Source of the DNA: JABSSA01 sp039960995
GTDB taxonomy: Bacteria > Pseudomonadota > Alphaproteobacteria > Rhodobacterales > Rhodobacteraceae
Reading direction: 5' to 3'
Length of the DNA: 64,000 bases
NCBI GenBank assembly: GCA_039960995.1
Contig: JBDVKF010000026.1
Span: 1 to 64,000, forward strand
The notes under the pieces were generated by a model. It was given only the letters and a program-made list of their open reading frames with translations, was not told the origin of the DNA and made no database searches. The first letter of the stretch is position 1, and every line of letters starts with the position of its first letter. Positions 1-8,722 of the stretch are shown piece after piece. The position numbers and the translations under genes are program-made.

Positions 1-82
1 CCTCACGAACTGGATATTCACGCACCGTGATCTGATGCACAGCATCACGCTTGAAATCTTCACTGAAATTTGGCTTCCCCAT
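1..82 (-). CDS. IS3-family transposase OrfA, N-terminal part
   Basis: Only the first 27 codons lie in the window. The minus-strand product starts MGKPNFSEDFKRDAV and continues through a QIT...YPVRE segment, the usual start of the IS3 OrfA helix-turn-helix protein that recognises the element's ends. OrfA is normally joined to the OrfB integrase by programmed frameshifting. The start follows GAGGAGG at a good distance. The rest is beyond position 1, so intactness is unknown. Confidence 0.75.
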   Translation of the reverse strand, partial: MGKPNFSEDFKRDAVHQITVREYPVRE

Positions 83-141
83 AACCGCCTCCTCGCCTCA
101 AAATTAGGGAAGAAAACGCCTACAGTACTAGGGGCTATTCA
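1..141 (-). mobile_element. End of an IS3-family insertion sequence
   Basis: The left edge of the window holds the 5' end of an insertion sequence whose transposase reads leftwards out of the window. Read on the minus strand from about position 141 the sequence begins TGAATAGCCCC, which resembles the TG-start terminal inverted repeats of IS3 elements. It is followed by an untranslated leader, a strong GAGGAGG ribosome site and the orfA start at 82. The other end is outside the window, so the exact terminus and any target duplication cannot be confirmed. Confidence 0.6.
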
Positions 142-389
142 CTGCGATTTGATCACAGCCGCGCACGATGTTCGTAAACCTCAACAGAATGGAACGGAAT
201 AAGGTGCACCGCACTGACCGGCAGGGCATGCTTGCATGCCCGAGAGGGGAAGTCTGAGAGCCCAGATAGTCATCATAGATCCGATCACTAAGGAGTCAGC
301 GGCGCGTGCGTACTCCCAACAGGACCACGGCAAACTATACAAGCCGATACAAAGGCTGGATACATATCAGCGACTTACAGAAGACGTGC

Positions 390-630
390 AATTGAACTTT
401 TGCGAACAGCAGCCGATGCATACATCTGGGCTCAAATGCGAGGGCAGATTGACTGACCAAGCTGATCGAACGTCACGCATGGCTGGATACTGATGTAAGA
501 CGACAGATGCTGATGCCGGGGATCGGCCCGATCACTGCGACTGCGAAAGTCGCCACTATCGGTGATGCTCACTAATTTAGGACGGGCCATGACTTGGCCA
601 TTTCCCGAAAGCTGACTTTGTTCAGTCCTG
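390..630 (+). pseudogene. Degenerate IS110-family transposase fragment
   Basis: In the frame starting at 453 the translation reads LTKLIERHAWLDTDV, then MLMPGIGPITATAKV and TIGDAH, followed by an in-frame TAA at about 574 and then HDLAISRKLTLFSPA. The GIGPITA block and the following GD...GHDLA block are typical of the C-terminal (transposase_20) part of IS110 transposases. The upstream piece (DAYIWAQMRGQID) is in another frame. With at least one frameshift and one stop it is a dead remnant. It lies between the IS3 end and the catabolic operon, so this boundary has seen more than one insertion. Confidence 0.7.
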
Positions 631-770
631 CATAATTTCTAGGTCCGAGATGGCCGGCCTCCGAAGAAAATGATGAAGTGAATGAGAATCACCACTTTAA
701 TGTACTCGCGGACGGTTCGAGTACGCGAAAAAAGGGAAAGAACAAGGAGAAAAGGAAGAGGCTAGGACTC

Positions 771-3278
771 TTAACTTGGCAAGTACTCCTGGCTCCACGA
801 CTCGCTCAGGTTTCCTGATTTGATCATTGCTTCAATGGCGGTGTCGACGTAGCCTAATTCACTCAGGATTGTGCGGGTTGAAGCGCCGAATTTCTCAGCA
901 GACGGCACTGCCATGACTTTGCCTCGCACAGAGCGCACAGCGTAGGGATCCAGCTGGATGACTTGATACCCACTTGGATGATCTGGGTAATTGGAAAACG
1001 AATAGCTTCCGTTGCTCGTTCCTGCTTGGCCATCAGAATCTCTCAGGTTCATCGCCCGCAGCGAATCAAGATTTTCACAGATCGCAGCGCCGATATCAGC
1101 CGCCTGCAGGCGCGCGATCCATTCTTCGGCAGGTTGACTGTGAAACGCGTTGGCCAAGAAAGCTGCGCGGTCCTCCTCTTCGAGATCAGGAAGATCCTCC
1201 AGCCCTTCTACGTTGCGGAACAGAGGTAGATCATGTTCATAAGCGCTCAGCAGGATATGCTGCGACGCTGTGCTGTAAAACCGAGTAAGCGCGTCATAGC
1301 CGCTGGCCTCTGGCCCTGATGGTTCGTTAAACAACCCGCGCCCTTTGTAGTCGTAGGCGAAAGGAATCTGCAGTAAACCGCTGTTTGACGACAGCGACGT
1401 GCGTCCGCGACCGATACGCCCATGACGGTGCTTCTGATAAAGGGCCGCCGCAACACCCAAAGCGCCACCAAATCCGCACATGACATCAATCGTTCCAACA
1501 TGCGCATGCTCCTCGGGACGGTCCATGCCGCCGCCAAAGCGCAACATAATGCCCGTTGTTGCCTGCACGAGGTCGTCATAGCCGATGTAATCCGTCCGCG
1601 TGCCACGCCGCACACCACTGAAGCAATCCAACTTGCAGAACAGCGCGTCAGGATTGAGTTTCCGCAGGTTGTCCTTATCCAAACCCATCTTTGTGATCTG
1701 GTTGTCGGGCGCATTCCAGACAATCACATCGACGGATTTCACCAGATCCTCAAACACCTGTCGCCCGTGTCGGGATGTGATGTCTGCTAGGATTGACCGT
1801 TTACCACGCATCTGCGACATGCCGTAAATGACCGTGTTCCAACTGTCATACATCGGATCTGCCGGCTCAAGTTTGATCACCTCAGCCCCGAACCGCGCCA
1901 GATAGCTGGCCGAATGTGGACCCGCAATCACGTTGCACAAGTCCAGAACCTTCACACCTGTCAACCACGCCTCTTTGTCCACTGCTTCAGTTTCGTCTGG
2001 CAGCTCGGTCCTGTGCTTTTTCAGTATTTTCATCGCTTCGTCAAAATCGACCCAGCGGCGCGGCGTTGGCGTAAGGGCCTCCTCACCGCTTTCTTCCATC
2101 CACACGACTGGTCCGGGCTGAGTCATGTCACCGTACACTGGATCGTGGACGTCAATCATCAGACCAGTGGTTTCCGCGTATTCGTCATGCACCCATTCTT
2201 GCAGCCAGCGCTGCGGCGCACCCGGAACATGTCCGCGCCCAAACATCTTTTTCCATTCATGCGAGGTGCGGGTCATAAAGACCTCTTTCATCCGCGCCGA
2301 TATCTTGTCGGCCCAGTCTTTGGGCATCGGGTAAACGCCAAGCGACGTCTTGCTCTCCCATTCGGACCATGGCTTGTAGGTGTCTGCCTCTGATGTGAGC
2401 CCCTCTTCGACCAACTCGTCGTAGATCCCCAGAACCTCAAGACAGCGGCGCGCATGGTTTTTGTGGCTTGGGCAGACAACATAGAACCCACGCCCATCTT
2501 TGCACATGTAGCTACGAAAGAATGGGTCCAACAATTCCTGAAGGTCTTCATAGCTGATGTTCATCGGCAAGCCTTCGACACGACGACGTTCGATTTCAAT
2601 CTCGCGTTGGGTCAAATACCGCTCAGGCATACCGTCAACATAAATGGAATTGTAGCACAGCCCCTCCATCACGGCAGCGGCCAACGGGACTTCGATTTCG
2701 TCACCCAGTCCGGTGAGCTGGCGCGATTGTAACGCAAGAACCGTAGCAGATGCCGCGATCTGTGAGGCATAGGCCGAGGCCAACGGCAAGGGTGAAAACG
2801 ACGGGTTCAACCCCATGAGAACACGGTTCAGCCCCATGTCGGTGAACACCCCCGAACTGGCCGAAACGATACTTTCATAGGCACGTAGCTCGCGGCGTTC
2901 CGCATCATTGGAGGCAAAGCCCGGTACGGAAATCGTAATTAATTCAGGTCGCTCTTCGCGCATCGCGGCGAAATCAATTCCCAGCTTTTTTAATTTTCCG
3001 GGGCGGAAATTTTCGACGATGATATCGGCCTCGCGGCACAATTTCTGAGCCTTTTCCAACCCGTCGGCAGACTTTAGATCAAGGTTCACAATCACCTTGT
3101 TTCGGTTCAGCGTTGCGTTGGCTGGACTGTCCCACATCGGGCCTTCAGGTGGGTCAATATGCACGACAGTTGCGCCCAGATCACCAAGCAACATCGCAAC
3201 AGCTGGCCCAGCGATATACTGACCAAAGTCGACAATTTTCACGCCGGTAAGTGGCAAGTTGGAAAATGAATGACGCAT
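771..3278 (-). CDS. dddD: Tandem CaiB/BaiF CoA-transferase, DddD-type DMSP CoA-transferase/lyase
   Basis: This 835-residue protein contains two consecutive class III CoA-transferase domains, about residues 8-420 and 438-835. Each starts with the same motif (LTGVKIVDFGQYIAGP and LTGVKVLDLCNVIAGP). A fused pair of about this length is the hallmark of DddD, which moves CoA onto DMSP and releases dimethyl sulfide with 3-hydroxypropionate or its CoA ester. The expected catalytic Asp is present in domain 2 (GTIDVMCG, Asp598). The matching site in domain 1 reads PLASAYA, without Asp, as in DddD where only the second domain is catalytic. The gene follows a GMC dehydrogenase by 42 bases on the same strand, probably as one operon. 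An unrelated fused CoA-transferase is possible, but the neighbour supports DddD. Confidence 0.75.
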   Translation of the reverse strand: MRHSFSNLPLTGVKIVDFGQYIAGPAVAMLLGDLGATVVHIDPPEGPMWDSPANATLNRNKVIVNLDLKSADGLEKAQKLCREADIIVENFRPGKLKKLGIDFAAMREERPELITISVPGFASNDAERRELRAYESIVSASSGVFTDMGLNRVLMGLNPSFSPLPLASAYASQIAASATVLALQSRQLTGLGDEIEVPLAAAVMEGLCYNSIYVDGMPERYLTQREIEIERRRVEGLPMNISYEDLQELLDPFFRSYMCKDGRGFYVVCPSHKNHARRCLEVLGIYDELVEEGLTSEADTYKPWSEWESKTSLGVYPMPKDWADKISARMKEVFMTRTSHEWKKMFGRGHVPGAPQRWLQEWVHDEYAETTGLMIDVHDPVYGDMTQPGPVVWMEESGEEALTPTPRRWVDFDEAMKILKKHRTELPDETEAVDKEAWLTGVKVLDLCNVIAGPHSASYLARFGAEVIKLEPADPMYDSWNTVIYGMSQMRGKRSILADITSRHGRQVFEDLVKSVDVIVWNAPDNQITKMGLDKDNLRKLNPDALFCKLDCFSGVRRGTRTDYIGYDDLVQATTGIMLRFGGGMDRPEEHAHVGTIDVMCGFGGALGVAAALYQKHRHGRIGRGRTSLSSNSGLLQIPFAYDYKGRGLFNEPSGPEASGYDALTRFYSTASQHILLSAYEHDLPLFRNVEGLEDLPDLEEEDRAAFLANAFHSQPAEEWIARLQAADIGAAICENLDSLRAMNLRDSDGQAGTSNGSYSFSNYPDHPSGYQVIQLDPYAVRSVRGKVMAVPSAEKFGASTRTILSELGYVDTAIEAMIKSGNLSESWSQEYLPS

Positions 3279-3320
3279 GTGGCTTCCTGTAAGACGGCAA
3301 GAGTTGTGTGATATTCAGTG

Positions 3321-4988
3321 CTATTGGTCAGCCAATATCCAAGCAGCAGCTTTTTCAGCAATCATGATGGTGGGCGAATTGGTGTTTCCGCTCGTGATTT
3401 CGGGCATCACCGATGCATCCACAACGCGCAGCCCCGCGACGCCCTTCACGCGAAGATGTGGGTCCAGAACTGCGGTTTTGTCATCCATACGGCCCATTTT
3501 GACGGTCCCGACGGGGTGGAAAATGGTGCTCGCGATGTCGCCTGCAAGCCGGGTCAAATCATCATCGCTTTGGTACTGAACACCGGGTTTGAATTCTTCT
3601 GGCTCGTAAGGCTGCATCGCAGATTGCGACATGATTTCGCGTACCTGACGCAGGCTATCGGCTGCGACTTTGCGATCGTCTGCTGTGTCCAGATAATTTG
3701 GCGTGATCTTGGGCGCGTCACGGAAGTCATTGGACGCAATCTTCACATGGCCGCGGCTGGTTGGGTTCAGGTTACAAACGCTGACCGTCATCGCCGGAAA
3801 GTCATGCAAGTCTTCACCGAACGCCTCAAGGCTCAATGGCTGTACGTGATATTCAAGGTTGGCATGGGTACGGCTAGGGTCTGACCGCGTAAAGGCACCC
3901 AATTGGCTGGGCGACATGCTCATTGGGCCAGAGCGTTTGAACAGATATTCGAGGCCAATCTTGGCCTTACCGACCATAGAATTGGCCAGCGTGTTCATGG
4001 TGCGTGTCCCCTTCACCTTGAACACCGCGCGAATTTGCAAATGGTCTTGCAGGTTTTCACCAACAAACGGTTGATCCGACACAACCTCAATACCGTGCTC
4101 TTTCAGCAAAGCGGCAAGGCCAATGCCAGATAACTGTAAGATCTGCGGGGAATTTATAGCACCAGCAGAAAGGACAACTTCTTTGCTGGCAGTCACATCC
4201 AAAGGCTTGCCCTCTCGGTGCACCCTTGCCCCGATGCAACGGGGCGCACCATCTGCCCCCGTTTCGAACAACAGCTTTTCAACCTGCGCCTCTGTCCAGA
4301 TCGTAAGGTTATCACGCAGTTTTGCAGGACGAAGGAATGCTTTGGAGGTGTTCCAGCGCCAACCGGATCGTTGGTTTACATCGAAATACCCAACGCCCGC
4401 ATTGTCGCCACTGTTGAAATCATCGGTCTTTTGGATGCCCGTTTCCACCGCGGCCTCGGAAAAACTGTCCAAAACGTCCCAGCGCAACCGTTGTTTTTCA
4501 ATCCGCCATTCGCCACCGTGCCCGTGCATATCTGAAAACCGGCTGTTGCTGCCGGTGACGGGATCCGCGCCATCATCAAGCTTGTAATGGTCTTCGTGTC
4601 CTTTGAAATCAGCAAGGGAATTGTCCCAATTCCACGCATCTTCGCCCGTTAACTTTGCCCAATTGTCATAGTCACGCGCTTGCCCGCGCATGTAGATCAT
4701 GCCGTTGATAGATGAACATCCACCAAGCGCCTTGCCCCGCGGATAAAGCAAGCTTCGCCCGTTCAGGCCCTTGTCTGCTTCGGTCTTGTACATCCAGTCA
4801 GTCCGCGGATTACCAATGCAATACAGGTACCCGACAGGGATATGAATCCAAGGATAGGTGTCCGACTTGCCCGCCTCCAGAAGCAGGACCGTGTTGGTTG
4901 GATCAGCACTCAAGCGATTGGCCATCAAGCACCCAGCGGAACCGCCGCCGATAACGATGTAGTCAAATTTGTTCAAAGCATCGGACAT
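3321..4988 (-). CDS. GMC-family FAD alcohol dehydrogenase (DddA/choline-dehydrogenase type)
   Basis: A 555-residue flavoprotein of the glucose-methanol-choline family. The N-terminus has the FAD-binding YIVIGGGSAGCL motif. The family signatures YPRGKALGGCSSING (about residue 80) and GAINSPQILQLSGIG are present, as is the C-terminal HPVGTVKMG with its active-site His and the NTNSPTIMIAE segment. It oxidises an alcohol to an aldehyde. In the Halomonas DMSP pathway the GMC enzyme DddA oxidises 3-hydroxypropionate to malonate semialdehyde, which would use the product of the adjacent dddD. The start at 4988 (MSDALNKFD) was chosen because the preceding 51 codons of open frame do not look like this family. 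Choline or another alcohol remains possible. Confidence 0.7.
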   Translation of the reverse strand: MSDALNKFDYIVIGGGSAGCLMANRLSADPTNTVLLLEAGKSDTYPWIHIPVGYLYCIGNPRTDWMYKTEADKGLNGRSLLYPRGKALGGCSSINGMIYMRGQARDYDNWAKLTGEDAWNWDNSLADFKGHEDHYKLDDGADPVTGSNSRFSDMHGHGGEWRIEKQRLRWDVLDSFSEAAVETGIQKTDDFNSGDNAGVGYFDVNQRSGWRWNTSKAFLRPAKLRDNLTIWTEAQVEKLLFETGADGAPRCIGARVHREGKPLDVTASKEVVLSAGAINSPQILQLSGIGLAALLKEHGIEVVSDQPFVGENLQDHLQIRAVFKVKGTRTMNTLANSMVGKAKIGLEYLFKRSGPMSMSPSQLGAFTRSDPSRTHANLEYHVQPLSLEAFGEDLHDFPAMTVSVCNLNPTSRGHVKIASNDFRDAPKITPNYLDTADDRKVAADSLRQVREIMSQSAMQPYEPEEFKPGVQYQSDDDLTRLAGDIASTIFHPVGTVKMGRMDDKTAVLDPHLRVKGVAGLRVVDASVMPEITSGNTNSPTIMIAEKAAAWILADQ

Positions 4989-5148
4989 TTCACAACCTAA
5001 CCCATCTCTCGTTCTGTGCTTGGCAACCTTGGAAGGGATGTGTGACCGACCCATCGCGTTGTTGTTTGCAGGCAAAAACGGGATCACCGACATACGCTCC
5101 CTTCCGAAGCGTACATTGCGCTGACCTTTGGGCGACAACATTGAAAAA

Positions 5149-5182
5149 ACCTAATGACAAATGCCAAAGGGCAATATTAGGT
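5149..5182. promoter_or_regulatory. Inverted repeat, candidate LysR operator
   Basis: ACCTAAT (5149-5155) and ATTAGGT (5176-5182) form a perfect 7-base inverted repeat. A second dyad, TGCC/GGCA at 5162-5173, is nested close to the same centre. It sits in the divergent region between the GMC gene and the LysR gene, ending 8 bases before the LysR start. LysR-type regulators usually bind such AT-rich dyads and autoregulate. Confidence 0.45.
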
Positions 5183-5190
5183 ATTTTTAT

Positions 5191-6102
5191 ATGGATCGTT
5201 TTTCGAATATTAACAGCATCTTGGCTTTTGTGACGGTAGCCCGCGAAGGCAGTGTATCACGCGCTGCGGATGTGCTGAACCTGACCCAGCCTGCCGTCAG
5301 TCAACAGTTAAAGCGGCTGAGCGAGGAGACAGGAATCGTCCTGTTTCACCGAACCCCCAAGGGGCTACAGATTAGCCATGACGGCGCTGCGTTGCTGTCA
5401 AAGGCCGAACATATTCTTGAGGCGATGAGTGAGTTTCGACGCAGTGCCCGTCAAAGGTCAGGACGGATCAGTGGCAAGCTCAGGATCGGGACAATCGTAG
5501 ATCCCGAATTTATCCGACTTGGACGGATATTGGCGCGCCTGCGGGCAGAACATCCTGACATTGAGACCGAACTGACCCACGGCGTCAGTGGCGATATCCC
5601 GACATGGCTGAAACGAGGCCAGATTGATGCAGGGTTCTACTTGTGCGGGCCAGACGACTTGGTGCCAATGGGGGTGGACAGCGAAGACCCGCTACATGTG
5701 ATGAAGCTTGCTGATTTCAGCTATCGCGTGATCGGTCCGGTCGGTTGGCAGCAAAAAATAGAAAACGCAGATTGGCCTGAACTGGTAAAATTGCCGTGGA
5801 TCGGCACGCCGGACAGATCCGTACATTATCGCCTGCTGTCCAAAATCTACACAAACCCGTCTGATCGTCCGGCGGTCGTTGCGCTTGTCGATCAAGAGGC
5901 TTCAATGCTTGAGATGGTGCGATCCGGCATTGGCCTGAGCCTTTGCCGCGACTCCATAGCACTTCACCAAAAACAATCCTTCGGCCTCGCCGTTTGCAAT
6001 GCAGTGTCCGTGCCTGCTTGCCTTTGTTTTGTGGCGCTCGGGCGTCGAAAAGAAAGCCCAGTGCTTTCTGAGGTTTTCAGACTCTTACAAGAGTCTTGGT
6101 AA
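5191..6102 (+). CDS. LysR-family transcriptional regulator
   Basis: A 303-residue LysR regulator. The N-terminal winged helix-turn-helix is clear: INSILAFVTVAREGSVSRAA, then LTQPAVSQQLKRLSEETG and LFHRTPKG. It is followed by a substrate-binding effector domain from about residue 90. It is transcribed away from the GMC/DddD operon with a 202-base shared promoter region, so it most likely controls that operon in response to a pathway intermediate. The start MDRFSNIN at 5191 was preferred over the upstream ATG at 5161 because homologues start close to the helix-turn-helix. The effector is not evident from sequence. Confidence 0.88.
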   Translation: MDRFSNINSILAFVTVAREGSVSRAADVLNLTQPAVSQQLKRLSEETGIVLFHRTPKGLQISHDGAALLSKAEHILEAMSEFRRSARQRSGRISGKLRIGTIVDPEFIRLGRILARLRAEHPDIETELTHGVSGDIPTWLKRGQIDAGFYLCGPDDLVPMGVDSEDPLHVMKLADFSYRVIGPVGWQQKIENADWPELVKLPWIGTPDRSVHYRLLSKIYTNPSDRPAVVALVDQEASMLEMVRSGIGLSLCRDSIALHQKQSFGLAVCNAVSVPACLCFVALGRRKESPVLSEVFRLLQESW

Positions 6103-6478
6103 AGGTTGGACTGCAGCGCAAATTATGGCATTCGTCGCGTGACTTTATTTGTCTGGCCAGCCCGATACCGTGTAACATCAGCTTTACGTTCGGTCAACGC
6201 GCACCCTCGCACCTGCAACGAAACCGGAGAGTGACATCCTCTCAAGCGGAGGGCTTAACAAATACTGCCAAGCCGATTTCCTATGGCCAGCCTACCAAAC
6301 CGCACCCAAACTTTTCATGAACAAAAGGTAAAACCCCTCATTCTTCGGCGCTTCAATACAATTCTATGACTGGCAAATGCCGAACCTAAACGGAGAGGTT
6401 TGAAAACCCCTTGGATGTCTGGTTTTTCATGATGGATCGAAAGGCATATGAATGTTTGAACACCTGTTTGGAAAATAG
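6103..6478. other. Intergenic stretch without recognisable gene
   Basis: No frame here has a plausible start, ribosome site and family resemblance. A 74-codon open frame beginning at 6096 overlaps the LysR end and has low-complexity composition. I see no tRNA, repeat or clear terminator. Confidence 0.5.
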
Positions 6479-7026
6479 AGCTTCAAGTACAAATGCAATG
6501 AATGTGGACACTATCATGAAGGATCGCCGTCCTTTTCTTTCAATATCCACCGTATTTCTTTAATGTTCCAGAGGATGAACGAGACTCCCGCGTTCAAGTT
6601 AGCGACGATCTTTGCAAGATAATTCCGAACGGGCAGGACCCTGAGGGAAGTCCAATATTCTGCATCAGAGTGATTTTGGAGATTCCGATCAAAGGGGCAA
6701 CTGATCCTTTCACATGGGGTGTCTGGGTCACTCAATCTGAAGAGAATTTCGAAAGATACAAAAGAACCTTCGAGACTGATCAATCAAATGAGGGGAGTTT
6801 CGGGTGGTTGCCCGTAAACATACCGTTTTACAACGACACCCCAATGAATGGGCCACTGACGCATCTGGAATGCAATGTCGTTTGGGGTGCGAAGGGATTG
6901 AGACCCACAATAGATTTGTGGGAAAACACTCATCAACTTGCGGTCGATCAGCTCAAAGGCATCAGCTGGAAGCGGGCGGTTACAATCGCCAATCATCCAA
7001 ATAGTGAGTTTCTAAGGGCAGAATGA
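6479..7026 (+). pseudogene. Frameshifted DUF2199 family protein
   Basis: Two frames together give a DUF2199 protein. The first carries KYKCNECGHYHEGSPSFSF with the usual CxxC zinc-ribbon start (6482 to about 6540). The second, from about 6544, runs YPPYFFNVPEDERDSRVQV and on through DPFTWGVWVTQSEENFERY to the stop at 7026. Joining them needs one extra base near 6540, so a base appears to have been lost. The first frame also has no start codon after its upstream TAG at 6476. Only the 118-codon C-terminal part from GTG 6670 could be made. Function of the family is unknown. Confidence 0.7.
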
Positions 7027-7063
7027 TGCGCACTTAGAACCGGTTCTTTGATCCAAACACGCT

Positions 7064-7252
7064 CTAATCCTCTTGATCGCGAGTGAAATACGCAATCACG
7101 GTCGCACCAAGAAACGTCAGGTTACCACAGAAGAAATAGGCGCACAGAGACGCCCAACCGCCGTGCCCCAGCAAGAGACAACACGAGGACGCGATCAAAC
7201 CAATCGTGACGGACAGCATCACCAGTCCGACAATGTTCGAGTTTCCATTCAT
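7064..7252 (-). CDS. Small hydrophobic membrane protein
   Basis: A 62-residue frame starting MNGNSNIVGLVMLSV, with two likely membrane segments (about residues 7-28 and 33-55) and a charged C-terminus (TRDQED). A short GAG lies just upstream of the ATG. The frame stays open for another hundred codons upstream, but that part reads as non-coding and overlaps the neighbouring GNAT gene. No family was recognised, and it may not be expressed. Confidence 0.4.
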   Translation of the reverse strand: MNGNSNIVGLVMLSVTIGLIASSCCLLLGHGGWASLCAYFFCGNLTFLGATVIAYFTRDQED

Positions 7253-7449
7253 AAACTCGGTTTGGTTAAGACGTCTTAAGTCTTTATTAAAATAACCGGC
7301 GCGACATTGGTAAAAGCTTGGTGCCGTTACGTCAGATTGGGTGCACGGTTTTGGATTTTCGACCCGCCCGCGTCCCCTTTCCGGTCGTTTGCATGTCTTT
7401 CCGGGCAAATTGGCAAAGGACCACCGGGAACGGCTTGCTGCGAACGGGG

Positions 7450-7803
7450 CTACAGATCTCGGGTTGCGAGTACGTAATCCAACCCCTTCTTTTGAAAGAC
7501 CTTCGTGCCAAGCTGAAACCCATTGCGAGCATAAAACGCGGATGCAGACACACGCGCATCGCACCAGATCTTTGTGCAGCCTTGGCTTTGAAGGTGCTGC
7601 ATCGCGACCGACAACAGCTGGCCTGCGGCACCTTTGCCTTGGAATTCGGGTTCGACCGCCAGTTTGCGCAGCCGATAGGATTGAGCGTCTTGGAAAAAAC
7701 TGCCCACCCCCACCAAGGTGCCTTCGTGAAACGCGCCAAAATGCAAAGCGGTTAGATCACTGGGCAGGATCATGTCTGATCTGGGCAAATCGGGCCACAT
7801 CAC
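7450..7803 (-). CDS. GNAT-family N-acetyltransferase
   Basis: The product shows the GNAT core: a strand with HFGAFHEGTLVGVGSF, then RLRKLAVEPEFQGKGAAGQLL, which holds the acetyl-CoA-binding Q/RxxGxG/A loop, and the C-terminal FYARNGFQ motif. These enzymes move an acetyl group from acetyl-CoA to an amine, and the substrate is unknown. The first ATG/GTG is at 7803. The family-like sequence continues upstream to about 7851 (FEIKRINAQDTVDIRHRV), where the frame is open back to 7921 but holds no ATG, GTG or TTG. The true start may be ATT 7869 or ATC 7863, or the original start codon has been lost. Confidence 0.7.
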   Translation of the reverse strand: MMWPDLPRSDMILPSDLTALHFGAFHEGTLVGVGSFFQDAQSYRLRKLAVEPEFQGKGAAGQLLSVAMQHLQSQGCTKIWCDARVSASAFYARNGFQLGTKVFQKKGLDYVLATRDL

Positions 7804-8047
7804 ACGGTGTCGGATATCAACCGTATCTTGTGCGTTGATGCGTTTGATTTCAAATAGGGGGATAGCAATACCACTTACTTGTTGGGCTTGCCTTGTCGCT
7901 AAATCGTGGCTGTGGGCGCGTCAAGCCAGAGGGCGTTCACCTTTGCAAACCAAAAGCATCTCGTTGTGGGCACGATCAAGTTTGTCGTTTGGAAACGGCG
8001 CAAATCGCTATGCGCCGCCTCCAGTTAACGTTCAAGCAAACAAAGGC

Positions 8048-8722
8048 TCAAACCTTTTTGGGCGAACGGCGGCGCCGAAATGCGGCCGAGCCTAAAATCG
8101 CCGTACCTAGCAGTATGGCACCACCTGGCAAGGGAACGGGTGGAACGGTTCCGATAGAATCCGCCCGGAAAGACGTGGTATTTCCAAATGTCGTGCCGTT
8201 AAACGAGAAAAACAAAGAGGTCGTTGGGTCAGTCAAGGCTGCAGCGACATCGCCAAAGGTTGTGGGCGTGACACCATCAGCGGGCGTTACCAAACGAAAC
8301 CCTCCGGCATAGGTGGCCGCTGCCAATGGGGCTAGTGGGAAGTCGACGTCAATTGCAGCAAAAGAACCGTTCGCAAAACTAATAAGCGTATCGGTTGCAA
8401 AAGTAATTGCCCCAACGCCCGGGTCTAGCGATGCCGAAAGACTGCCAACGGTCACGCTGGCTGAAACACTGCCAGCATTCGGCGGAGCTTCAGCAGCAGA
8501 GAAAGGCGTTGTATTAGACGCATCAATGCCGGGAAGGGAAATCGTAACCGTCCCCAACGTTCCTAACGCAGGCAATTCCGCCAGCGGTGGATTAGGGCCG
8601 GCCGGCAACACAAGAATGCTTTCTGTCACCTCAACATTGAAAGTTACTGAAACGGCTGACGCTGGAAATGTCGCTCCGATTGACAAAAGGATGGCAGCTG
8701 AAAATCGCAAATTAAAGTGCAT
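8048..8722 (-). CDS. Secreted protein with VPLPGG-type CTERM sorting tail
   Basis: A 224-residue exported protein. It has an N-terminal signal peptide (MHFNLRFSAAILLSIG ... ASA), a Ser/Thr/Ala-rich beta-type body, and a C-terminal tail of VPLPGG, a hydrophobic helix and RRRRSPKK. That three-part tail matches the PEP-CTERM/VPLPA-CTERM class recognised by exosortases, so the protein is probably cut and displayed on the surface or in a matrix. The start at 8722 follows TTAGGAG at good spacing. No exosortase gene is in the window. The body was not recognised. Confidence 0.75.
   Translation of the reverse strand: MHFNLRFSAAILLSIGATFPASAVSVTFNVEVTESILVLPAGPNPPLAELPALGTLGTVTISLPGIDASNTTPFSAAEAPPNAGSVSASVTVGSLSASLDPGVGAITFATDTLISFANGSFAAIDVDFPLAPLAAATYAGGFRLVTPADGVTPTTFGDVAAALTDPTTSLFFSFNGTTFGNTTSFRADSIGTVPPVPLPGGAILLGTAILGSAAFRRRRSPKKV

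Noticed and set aside
236..493. 85-codon plus-strand frame near the left edge
   Set aside because: It covers a frame-shifted part of the IS110 remnant, and the family sequence continues in another frame.
700..730. Palindrome GTACTCG/CGAGTAC as terminator of dddD
   Set aside because: It has a 7-base stem but no T-run in the direction of transcription and lies 47 bases beyond the stop, so it was kept only as a side note.
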